64,000 bases of DNA, taken from IMG/VR virus record IMGVR_UViG_3300028536_000016, positions 1-64,000 of that record. One strand, given 5' to 3'. The notes beneath the pieces were generated by a model. That model ran no database searches. It was not told the DNA's origin and worked only from the letters and a program-made list of their open reading frames with translations. Below, piece by piece: positions 49,881 through 56,697 of this stretch (within the stretch, counting starts at the first letter, position 1; each line of letters starts with the position of its first letter). This stretch comes from a virus. Made by a program: the position numbers and the translations under genes.

Positions 49881-50287
49881 GATTCCTATCTCAACCGCGA
49901 CATCACCGGAAAGAATGGATCGGCCGACGTGGGACGCCGAGTTAATTCCGGCAAATCGCGAGAGCCACAACGAGATGGGCATTCTCGTTAAAAGGCCGGA
50001 AAACGCTCGGCAACTTTGCCCCGTGATGAACGGGATCGGTTCCGGCTCCCGATGCCCCGATAGGCTAAGGATAACTGCGGCTCTACAAATGGCGTAAATC
50101 CAATAACGCGGCTCCCGGCAGACAGGGAGGGCCACCCATCCCGGCGAGATGTAATCGCACCGCAGCACAAAGAGCGTTCGGTAATCGGTAGGTGTGATCC
50201 CCTCTGGTCGATACGGGAACTAGCCCCGTAGCAGCGGCCACCTAGAGCGGAACCCGAGGAATGTTCTTTTGAGATGGAGACCTGATC
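49881..50287. other. Non-coding, hairpin-rich stretch, candidate structured RNA
   Basis: Over 400 bases without a credible gene; frames crossing it give no protein-like sequence. It holds many stems: TTCCGGC / GCCGGAA (49946, 49995) enclosing AACGAG / CTCGTT (49969, 49984); CCCGT / ACGGG (50020, 50030); ATCGG / CCGAT (50035, 50057); CTCCC / GGGAG (50112, 50125); TAGGTG / CACCTA (50189, 50239) enclosing TACGGG / CCCGTA (50212, 50225). The strand is uncertain; plus is favoured since a terminator lies before it and a plus gene after it. Confidence 0.5.
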
Positions 50288-50554
50288 GTGACCAAGGAAG
50301 AAATCGAAGCCGGCAAAACTCCTGCTGGCGGATATACCCGCAAGCAGCTCGAAGCATGGGGCGTGGCATGGCCAGCTCAAAAGGGTTGGCGGAAAGCCCT
50401 GCTGCGTGGCGAGCCATCAGACTTGGAAAAAGCCGTCGTGGCGTTGCGAACGATTGAAGATGTCATCTTCGCGAAAGGTGCGCCGCTTGGATCGGCTGAA
50501 TATTTCGCGATCAGGAAAGCATGCGCAGATATTCTGAACGTGGCCGGCCGCTAA
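50288..50554 (+). CDS. Small recurrent phage protein (WGVAWPAQKGW type)
   Basis: An 88-residue protein with GTG start. TPAGGYTRKQLEAWGVAWPAQKGWRKALLRG is a short unit found in many phage proteins, here alone plus a helical end. Its leader would be the hairpin-rich stretch. It ends next to the stop of the opposing gene at 50555. Confidence 0.65.
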   Translation: MTKEEIEAGKTPAGGYTRKQLEAWGVAWPAQKGWRKALLRGEPSDLEKAVVALRTIEDVIFAKGAPLGSAEYFAIRKACADILNVAGR

Positions 50555-50812
50555 TTAATCCACCTCATCCCAATTCCCCGTCGCAACCGCATCAGACCGC
50601 GCATAGAAAGCATCAGCGGCACGAAATATCCGCTCTAGCGGATGCTCCATCTGGTTGATGGGGGACGGCCCTGTGGCGAAGAGTTCGGCATCGCCTCGGG
50701 CTTTGGCGTATGCGATGGCGGCCGCTTGCTTCGGATCTTTGCCGGCATTCACTTCGGTCGCGACGTTGCGTGAAAAGCCGGCCGATCCGACTGGGGCTTT
50801 CTCAAGTGGCAT
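50555..50812 (-). CDS. Small head-region protein
   Basis: An 85-residue protein. ATG 50812 overlaps the upstream stop in the sequence ATGCCACTTGA. The pattern VGSAGFSRNVATEVNAGKDPKQAAAIAYAKAR is a small motif seen in many phage proteins of unknown function. It is the last gene of the right-hand head cluster before the island. Confidence 0.65.
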   Translation of the reverse strand: MPLEKAPVGSAGFSRNVATEVNAGKDPKQAAAIAYAKARGDAELFATGPSPINQMEHPLERIFRAADAFYARSDAVATGNWDEVD

Positions 50813-51077
50813 CGACAGTCTCCCATTTTGGAAAGTGCAGGCTGGCATGCTCACTCAACCAGTCACCAGCATCGGCAAAACTTGGCGTGTCCATATTATA
50901 TTGGGATGCAGGCCAAAAACACGTTTCCGCCAAAATGCCATTTATTTCATCGCCAAGCCAAACGTGAAAACCACTGTCCCAGAAAGATGAGCATCCGCAG
51001 TTGATTTCTGCGAGATAAAGAGAGGTCATCACTTCATGGAGAGATCGGCCTGATTTGACATGGCCTTCAAGCGGCAT
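50802..51077 (-). CDS. Hypothetical protein
   Basis: A 91-residue protein. ATG 51077 overlaps the upstream stop in ATGCCGCTTGA, the same kind of junction as at 50812. It contains CGCSSFWDSGFHVWLGDEINGILAE and HASLHFPKWE. No family is recognised. Confidence 0.55.
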   Translation of the reverse strand: MPLEGHVKSGRSLHEVMTSLYLAEINCGCSSFWDSGFHVWLGDEINGILAETCFWPASQYNMDTPSFADAGDWLSEHASLHFPKWETVDAT

Positions 51078-51315
51078 GTTCGACCTCGCCAATCAGTTTG
51101 GAAGTGATTTTGATCAGCACGGCATTATCGCGCTCGGGAGATACTAGCCGCTCAAAATGATATGCAGCCGCCTCAAATTCGATGGCTATCAGTACACCAT
51201 TATCGAAGATCGGGTTGCATATAAGCTGGCTGCGAAATCCACCCTCGCGCGTATCCGTAACACCAGGAGAGGCAGTGGGAATGGCGCCACGGATTTCGAT
51301 CATGTGCTTAGGCAT
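51067..51315 (-). CDS. Small beta-rich hypothetical protein
   Basis: An 82-residue protein overlapping the Mu F-like gene stop. Strands such as NPIFDNGVLIAIEFEAAAYHFE and NAVLIKITSKLI suggest a small beta domain. No family is recognised. Confidence 0.55.
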   Translation of the reverse strand: MPKHMIEIRGAIPTASPGVTDTREGGFRSQLICNPIFDNGVLIAIEFEAAAYHFERLVSPERDNAVLIKITSKLIGEVEHAA

Positions 51316-52153
51316 TTGCCATCACCTTTCGCTTCGCCTCGGCCAGCGCCTCGCGGCCCTTCTCTGTCAGGCATTCGGGCGGGATCGATCTCAAGCTCAT
51401 CTTCCAGACCCAATGGCATTTACAGAAGGGGAGAACGCTCGGCTGAACCACGTCTTCCGTATATCCCGCTGGACCCGGTTTCACCAGTCCGGCTTCATGA
51501 GCCCAGCTCGCCTTCAGAATGAAGAATTTACCATCGAGCGCGTTGTGATCAGGCCGCCCATTATAGCCAGCTTGGAATTTATGCGACTGCCAAGTTGCCC
51601 CGATCGCGCCGCCATTCGTGGCCACGGTAGTATTGATCGATTCGAATAATTTGGCCGATTGATCGATAATTACCCTCCGGGCCTCGAATGGTTGGGAGGC
51701 CAGTGCCTTCCGGATCTGCGTCTTCTCCGCCACCCGATCGACGGTTTCGCTGCCGCCCGCAGGGACCGATGTGGCCCATCCCTTGAACCGCTGTTCAGTC
51801 TTGCGGATCGATTCCTCGCGGTGGAGCGTGATCAAATCGATCGATGCAGCAATCCGCCGCCCCAACTCCGCATGAAGCTCCGGCCGCATCCGCTGCATCG
51901 TATAGGCGCTAACCCCCGGCACATGTCTGAGGACGCCGGCCTGATCCACCTGGCGGCGGAAGATGCTCGCCAGGGCATCGCGCACTGCGGCATCGATCTC
52001 GGCTTGTGATCGCATCGAGCGCTCGGCGGCTCGGCGGAGTTGTTCGGACCAATAATCAACGCGGGCCTGATCATCATAGCCATGCGCGGCTATGTCATTC
52101 ACCGCCGCAGTGACGGTTTCATAATAGGTCAGCGAGCCATCAGGGTTGGGCAT
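51308..52153 (-). CDS. Head morphogenesis protein, Mu gpF-like
   Basis: A 281-residue protein. Helical N-terminal half with basic segments (LHREESIRKTEQRFKGW), then TTVATNGGAIGATWQSHKFQAGYNGRPDHNALDGKFF and the end VLPFCKCHWVWKM, which is the Mu F C-terminal pattern with conserved H and CxC. It lies after the portal gene, the usual place. It helps early head assembly. Confidence 0.75.
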   Translation of the reverse strand: MPNPDGSLTYYETVTAAVNDIAAHGYDDQARVDYWSEQLRRAAERSMRSQAEIDAAVRDALASIFRRQVDQAGVLRHVPGVSAYTMQRMRPELHAELGRRIAASIDLITLHREESIRKTEQRFKGWATSVPAGGSETVDRVAEKTQIRKALASQPFEARRVIIDQSAKLFESINTTVATNGGAIGATWQSHKFQAGYNGRPDHNALDGKFFILKASWAHEAGLVKPGPAGYTEDVVQPSVLPFCKCHWVWKMSLRSIPPECLTEKGREALAEAKRKVMANA

Positions 52154-52159
52154 AATGTC

Positions 52160-52549
52160 TCATTCGCTAGATTCTATCATTATTCCAGCAATGTCCCGAG
52201 CCCGCAAAACAGTTCCCATTTCACGCTCAATCTTTCGGGCGAATGCAGCAGGGGAGCGAACCAATCCATGTCTTTCGGCAATTTCACTTTCCAGATCATC
52301 AGCCAATTCTGCAACGAGGGACTTGAGAGTTCCGACCTCATTAACAGCAAGTTGCCGTTCCGATTCCGCCTTTTGGTAGTCAAGGTAAATTTCTTCGAGT
52401 TTGCGAGGATAGTTATATCTCTCTTCAATTACCTCGCGAAGAGCATCGATAACATCATGTGCGGCCGCATCTGGCGAGACTGATATCCGCTCGATCAAGT
52501 CTTCGATATTCTTCGCTTTCGATATGGTGTCCGCCATAGGATGGGTCAT
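52160..52549 (-). CDS. Coiled-coil hypothetical protein
   Basis: A 129-residue protein (start 52549, or 52537 at the second Met) with a long coiled coil (ESERQLAVNEVGTLKSLVAE) and helical end. Between head morphogenesis and portal genes. Function unknown. Confidence 0.6.
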   Translation of the reverse strand: MTHPMADTISKAKNIEDLIERISVSPDAAAHDVIDALREVIEERYNYPRKLEEIYLDYQKAESERQLAVNEVGTLKSLVAELADDLESEIAERHGLVRSPAAFARKIEREMGTVLRARDIAGIMIESSE

Positions 52550-52567
52550 AGCACTTCTCCTTCAAAA

Positions 52568-52795
52568 TCAGCCACCGGCCCGCTCCAACGCCTGTTGCGT
52601 CCGGCAGGCGCTCACGAACGCATCCATGCCGGCCTCCAAGCTCGTCACCACGGCCAGATACTGATGCGCCACATGCTCCCACTCATAGGCCTGCGCGGCG
52701 ACCAAGAACCCCCGATAGGTCGAGCAATGGAGGCTGAGCGCGTTCTGCATCCGCGAGAGATCAGACTGCATACCGAGAAAGGAGGGTTCCGCCAC
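52568..52795 (-). CDS. Small helical protein next to portal
   Basis: A 75-residue protein with GTG start immediately after the portal stop. Helical, with WEHVAHQYLAVVTSLEAGMDAFVSAC. No family is recognised. Position suggests a head assembly accessory. Confidence 0.55.
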   Translation of the reverse strand: MAEPSFLGMQSDLSRMQNALSLHCSTYRGFLVAAQAYEWEHVAHQYLAVVTSLEAGMDAFVSACRTQQALERAGG

Positions 52796-54349
52796 CTAGA
52801 TGGCCCCACCGTCGCCCACGGCCTGCCCACGGACGAGCCTGAGCCCATCCATGGCCTTTCTGCGAACTTCATCATCAACGCCATCTAGGATTTCTTTTGT
52901 CACTTTGAATCTCTTTGGAGCAGAGTCACTAGCGCTTTCTGGTTTTGGTTCAGAAGGGGCCTGCAATGGAACTGGCGGTTCGTAATTTTCTATCTCGTCA
53001 ACGTCCAATAGGAGAGGAGACGTGAAAAGCCGCTTTTTCTCATTGATACACAGGCACATCCAATCAATTACCTTGGCCTTCTCGCTAGGCGGAAGTGCGG
53101 GAAGCAAAACCTCCACGACAGCAATGATGGCCTTGAGAACAACATCCTCTGCCTTAGCCTTCTCACTGTCAGGCTCATCAAGGAGATTGGGCCATGTCGC
53201 AGTGAAACTGTTACGCCATTCGTTGAAGGCGGCAGCGTAGGAGACGCCCACATACTCATCCGGGTATCGGCTCTGGACCGTGGCGTAAAAGTCTTCATTC
53301 CAGGCCCTGTATTGTACGATCTGGTCCATAAAGGTGTAGAGAGGATCAAGCCAGGAGCGGATGGATTCGATGAATTGCGCGACCGCTTTGGCATCTTCGG
53401 TTCCTTCGCCAAAGCCTTCCGCATAGGTTTCCGCCAGCACGATCTTGGCCGGGGTGCCGCAGGCTGCAGCCTCGTTCTCGATGATGTTCTTGCGCGCTAG
53501 CTCGTAGGGGCCTTCGAGGTTCTGCATGTTGAGGCTCTCTATGTCCTCATCCACCCCGATGTTGATGACATTGCCGACCTGAGCCTCTTTGACGATCTCG
53601 CGTTTCTTGCCTAGCATTCGCGACATGATGCCATCGACGGCGGACGACTGCATCTGCATCTTGGCCACCAGAACCCCGGCCTTGAGCGCGATCATCATAT
53701 CAGTCGCCATCGTCATGACGAAGGATTTCAACGGCATGAGGCCGCGCTGATAGACCGAACGGCCCACAAAACCGAATCCCGAACTCTGGTACGCGATGTA
53801 GATCGGCGCTTCGTTCATCAGCACACAGACGCGCGAGCGATGATAGGACTGTCCGTTCACACTCACACCCGTCGGCTTCTGGTAGTCCAGCGCATTTGGA
53901 TCCTGGCTAAGGACCAGCGAGCCAGCGGTGTTAAGTGGATCCCAGACATTGAAGGAAACCGTTGCCTTGTCGAGCTTTTTGAAATCCAATTCGATTGCTG
54001 AGTTATCATCCTTCACGACCGCACCAAGGGTCGAGACGCCATAGACCCGCGCCAGTCTGCCGGTATTGAAGATATTGAGGTCCGCGTGGACGTTCTTCCA
54101 CTCGGTCAGGAACGCCTCGACCAGCATCTCCCCATCGTCCGGCGCCTTCGGGATTGTGATCTTGCGCGGCTTATGCTGCGCCATGGAAATGGGGAAGTCC
54201 GTCAACTTTGCCCCATGCGGATGATTCAGATAAATTTCGCGGCAAAGTTCATAGCCGGGCTGCGCGCCGGGTTGGATGCTATCCGCCATCAGGAGTGTCT
54301 GGAGCGCGGTTCCCAGGTACTCGAAGCCATTGATAGTATTCTGTGCCAT
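52796..54349 (-). CDS. Portal protein (DUF1073-like)
   Basis: A 517-residue protein. YLNHPHGAKLTDFPISMAQHKPRKI, RSVYQRGLMPLKSFVMTMATDMMIAL, a segment NIGVDEDIESLNMQNLEGPYELARKN and EAAACGTPAKIVLAETYAEGFGEGTEDAKAVAQFIESIR follow the DUF1073-type portal layout. The C-terminus is an acidic Pro-rich tail. It forms the ring for DNA packaging. A 296-base gap separates it from the terminase. Confidence 0.8.
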   Translation of the reverse strand: MAQNTINGFEYLGTALQTLLMADSIQPGAQPGYELCREIYLNHPHGAKLTDFPISMAQHKPRKITIPKAPDDGEMLVEAFLTEWKNVHADLNIFNTGRLARVYGVSTLGAVVKDDNSAIELDFKKLDKATVSFNVWDPLNTAGSLVLSQDPNALDYQKPTGVSVNGQSYHRSRVCVLMNEAPIYIAYQSSGFGFVGRSVYQRGLMPLKSFVMTMATDMMIALKAGVLVAKMQMQSSAVDGIMSRMLGKKREIVKEAQVGNVINIGVDEDIESLNMQNLEGPYELARKNIIENEAAACGTPAKIVLAETYAEGFGEGTEDAKAVAQFIESIRSWLDPLYTFMDQIVQYRAWNEDFYATVQSRYPDEYVGVSYAAAFNEWRNSFTATWPNLLDEPDSEKAKAEDVVLKAIIAVVEVLLPALPPSEKAKVIDWMCLCINEKKRLFTSPLLLDVDEIENYEPPVPLQAPSEPKPESASDSAPKRFKVTKEILDGVDDEVRRKAMDGLRLVRGQAVGDGGAI

Positions 54350-54645
54350 GTGCGTCCCGCCTGTTTGGGAGGCACCTTACTAGATGCGGGGGGGATGGGG
54401 TAGGGGCTAGGTGAAGGGTCAAAGAGATCGAAGAAATTCTTTTGCGCTAGCCCTACGGCTAATTTCCTTTCGGCCATACGACGAAACCGCCAAGGGATGC
54501 GACCCCCTCGACGGCTTCTGGATTCGGACCTTTCCCCTAACCGGTCGGGCTGAGGAAGACCATGTCGTTAGACTCAGAGAGAGTATTCCTGATCGGCTGA
54601 ATGTCAAGGGTTTGGGAGTTAGACCGCTAGCGCAGCGATTCCATA
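54350..54645 (-). promoter_or_regulatory. Terminase-portal intergenic region with promoter-like sites
   Basis: No credible ORF is seen in these 296 bases. On the minus strand TTGACA (54607-54602) and TACTCT (54585-54580) are 16 bases apart and could start portal transcription. The segment next to the portal is G/C-run-rich. A tRNA was looked for and not found. Confidence 0.4.
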
Positions 54646-56037
54646 CTAGAAACCGTGTGACCCTCCAAGGGCCAAGGCGGCTCCATAGACAAATCCGTCC
54701 AAAAGGTCGTCTGCCCGTCGTGCAGCGTCCTTGTCGCCAATTCGATAGCCGGTCACCTGTCCAATAAGATGGTTTCGTGATGTTCCCTTGTAGATCATCG
54801 TCTTATCAAATGCGTATTGGCTTATCTTTATCTTACCCTGGAAATGATGGCTTGATACGGCAATAGCCCTTTCGTCTTTTCCAATTGCCGTAAATGCCGC
54901 ATCAATGGCATGCATTTGCCACTCGTGCCTTTTGCCATGCTGAATTAATGTTTGGCCGCTGGCGCGGTCCTCCACGAAAATTCCAACCGATCCCTCGCGC
55001 GCGCCACACATGCGGGACAATTCCTCAAGTCGCGGATATACAACGCCAGGCACCCACGTATTGAGAAGGTCTGACTCTATCTGGATAATTTCCCAATCTA
55101 GAATAACTAAAGGAGTTCCAAAGAACTGATTTCTCGCGAAGTAAATTACCGCTGTGCCGTCATTTGCAGTACCTGTCTTCACTGCGCTATCAATTACCGC
55201 GAATACACGGTCGCATTTATCGGGATATGGAACGGGCTTATTGTTATCATCCAGCCATTTATCTATGGCAAAAAAGGCAACACCACTCCAGTCAATGAAA
55301 TCTGCACCATATTCTTGTGCGTATACAAGGGGAGGCGTCTTTTTTCTTAGGTCATCGAAATATAGCTGGCGATCCAATTCATGCTGCTGATTGGTCCGCT
55401 CGGAATAGCGTCCAGGCACGAGCGGATTATTCCAGCTTGGCTCATGGACCTCGATGAATTTATGTTCCGGCTGGTTGCAAACCTGCCAAAGGAAATTATC
55501 CGGATCTATACCATTTGTATTGCTAGCCGCGACACAGCTTCCGCGCAGATCCAGCAGCGTCGGATAAATGGCCTTATCCCAGATATCCATCATGTTGGGC
55601 TTGGTGAAGGCCACCTCATCCAGCAGAACGCGCTTATATTTCCGCGATCGGCCAGCATGCTCGTCTTCGAGCGTCCAGAAATCAATACGGCCACCCGTGT
55701 TGAGCCGGATCACACCATCCGTCTTATTGGCACCGCCTCTTGTTGGAATAACTGGCGCCAAAGTAACGCTAAGCTCTTGATACACCTCTATCATTCTCTT
55801 GTAATCGGGGGCAAAGATGCCACAAGGAAACCCCTTTAGGGCACCATCTCCGATCCATGTTTGACCATAGGCCGTTTTCCCCCACCGTCGACCGCACCTA
55901 ATGGCCTTTAGGCGGCCACCCGCATTCTGCGCAAAGGCTGAGTTGAGAGCTAGTTGCCGCTCAGATGGCTCCGTAGCCCAAAAGGCCCGTACCTGTCCCG
56001 GATGCAAAGTCGGCAGCTTGACCCGGACCTCACTCAT
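54646..56037 (-). CDS. terL: Terminase large subunit
   Basis: A 463-residue protein. ATG 56037 overlaps the upstream small ORF by eight bases. Walker A is CGRRWGKT (48-55), Walker B VLLDEVA (137-143). The nuclease domain has RVFAVIDSAVKTG, VGIFVEDRASGQTLIQ and a final DDLLDGFVYG with the third acidic pair. It packages DNA through the portal. The N-terminus HPGQVRAFW is as in large terminases. Confidence 0.9.
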   Translation of the reverse strand: MSEVRVKLPTLHPGQVRAFWATEPSERQLALNSAFAQNAGGRLKAIRCGRRWGKTAYGQTWIGDGALKGFPCGIFAPDYKRMIEVYQELSVTLAPVIPTRGGANKTDGVIRLNTGGRIDFWTLEDEHAGRSRKYKRVLLDEVAFTKPNMMDIWDKAIYPTLLDLRGSCVAASNTNGIDPDNFLWQVCNQPEHKFIEVHEPSWNNPLVPGRYSERTNQQHELDRQLYFDDLRKKTPPLVYAQEYGADFIDWSGVAFFAIDKWLDDNNKPVPYPDKCDRVFAVIDSAVKTGTANDGTAVIYFARNQFFGTPLVILDWEIIQIESDLLNTWVPGVVYPRLEELSRMCGAREGSVGIFVEDRASGQTLIQHGKRHEWQMHAIDAAFTAIGKDERAIAVSSHHFQGKIKISQYAFDKTMIYKGTSRNHLIGQVTGYRIGDKDAARRADDLLDGFVYGAALALGGSHGF

Positions 56038-56209
56038 AACCCCACCGAAACCCACAGATCAGACCACCATTCCAGCAAGCCCACCTCACGTCGCCCTCAG
56101 TCGCCAGCGGAAACCCATTGCCCCGCAGCCACCGCACCGCGTCCGCAAGCGTGTCGAAGGCCATCTCCATATCCAAGCCGGCCGCAACCGGCCGCACGCC
56201 CTCAGCCAT
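56030..56209 (-). CDS. 59-residue hypothetical protein
   Basis: A short ORF overlapping its upstream neighbour (ATGGCTGA) and the terminase start by eight bases each. It encodes a helix-turn (FDTLADAVRWLRGNGFPLAT) and an aromatic end (WACWNGGLICGFRWGYE). Tight coupling to terL supports its reality. Function unknown. Confidence 0.55.
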   Translation of the reverse strand: MAEGVRPVAAGLDMEMAFDTLADAVRWLRGNGFPLATEGDVRWACWNGGLICGFRWGYE

Positions 56210-56642
56210 GCTTGCTCGCGCGATCCGGAGCGCCCTGCTGGGCCGGTGGTGCCATGATCACCGTGGGATTGTCCTGCGGTAGATGGATGAGCCCACTGGC
56301 GCGTGCGAGCAGATACAGGACCGTCATCAACACTCCGATCGCCGGCCACCACGTGATGACGGCCCGGCGCATCCTCGAACCACCATCGCGCCGATCCTTG
56401 TCCTGCTCCAGTATGTCGATGCGTTTGTCCTGGCTTTCCATAATGAGTTGCAGCCGCGCCACATCCTCGTTGACGCGGTTGCTCTCGATGCGGGCGAGGC
56501 GCTCCAGCATCGTGATCTGGGTCTGCTGGACCCCTCGGACGGTTTCGGTAAGCGACTGAATGCTTTGGGCGAGCTGCTTAATGATCTCGAACTGGAATCG
56601 TAAATCCCCCTCAGAACCACCCGTAAAAGCCTCAGGCATCAT
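56202..56642 (-). CDS. Coiled-coil membrane protein
   Basis: A 146-residue protein. A long N-terminal coiled coil (LRFQFEIIKQLAQSIQSLTE...) is followed by one transmembrane helix (WWPAIGVLMTVLYLLA) and a Pro-rich tail. The layout recalls XhlA-type or inner-spanin-like proteins, but orientation and place (next to terL) differ. Function unknown. Confidence 0.6.
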   Translation of the reverse strand: MMPEAFTGGSEGDLRFQFEIIKQLAQSIQSLTETVRGVQQTQITMLERLARIESNRVNEDVARLQLIMESQDKRIDILEQDKDRRDGGSRMRRAVITWWPAIGVLMTVLYLLARASGLIHLPQDNPTVIMAPPAQQGAPDRASKHG

Positions 56643-56697
56643 GCCACATTTCCTTTGGGTGCGCAGTCTCGGAAGATGCGAGCGAAGCGGAGGAAGA

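Noticed and set aside
49831-50168. ORFs on both strands across the hairpin-rich stretch
   Set aside because: They lack ribosome sites and have no protein-like composition; they arise from chance open frames.
49881-50287. Group I or group II intron
   Set aside because: AATTCCGGCAAA looks a little like a group I P element, but convincing R/S elements, P7 pairing or a domain V could not be found.
54420-54645. Possible tRNA on the minus strand because of a GGTCCGAATCC segment
   Set aside because: No paired T-arm, acceptor stem or anticodon arm could be drawn around it.
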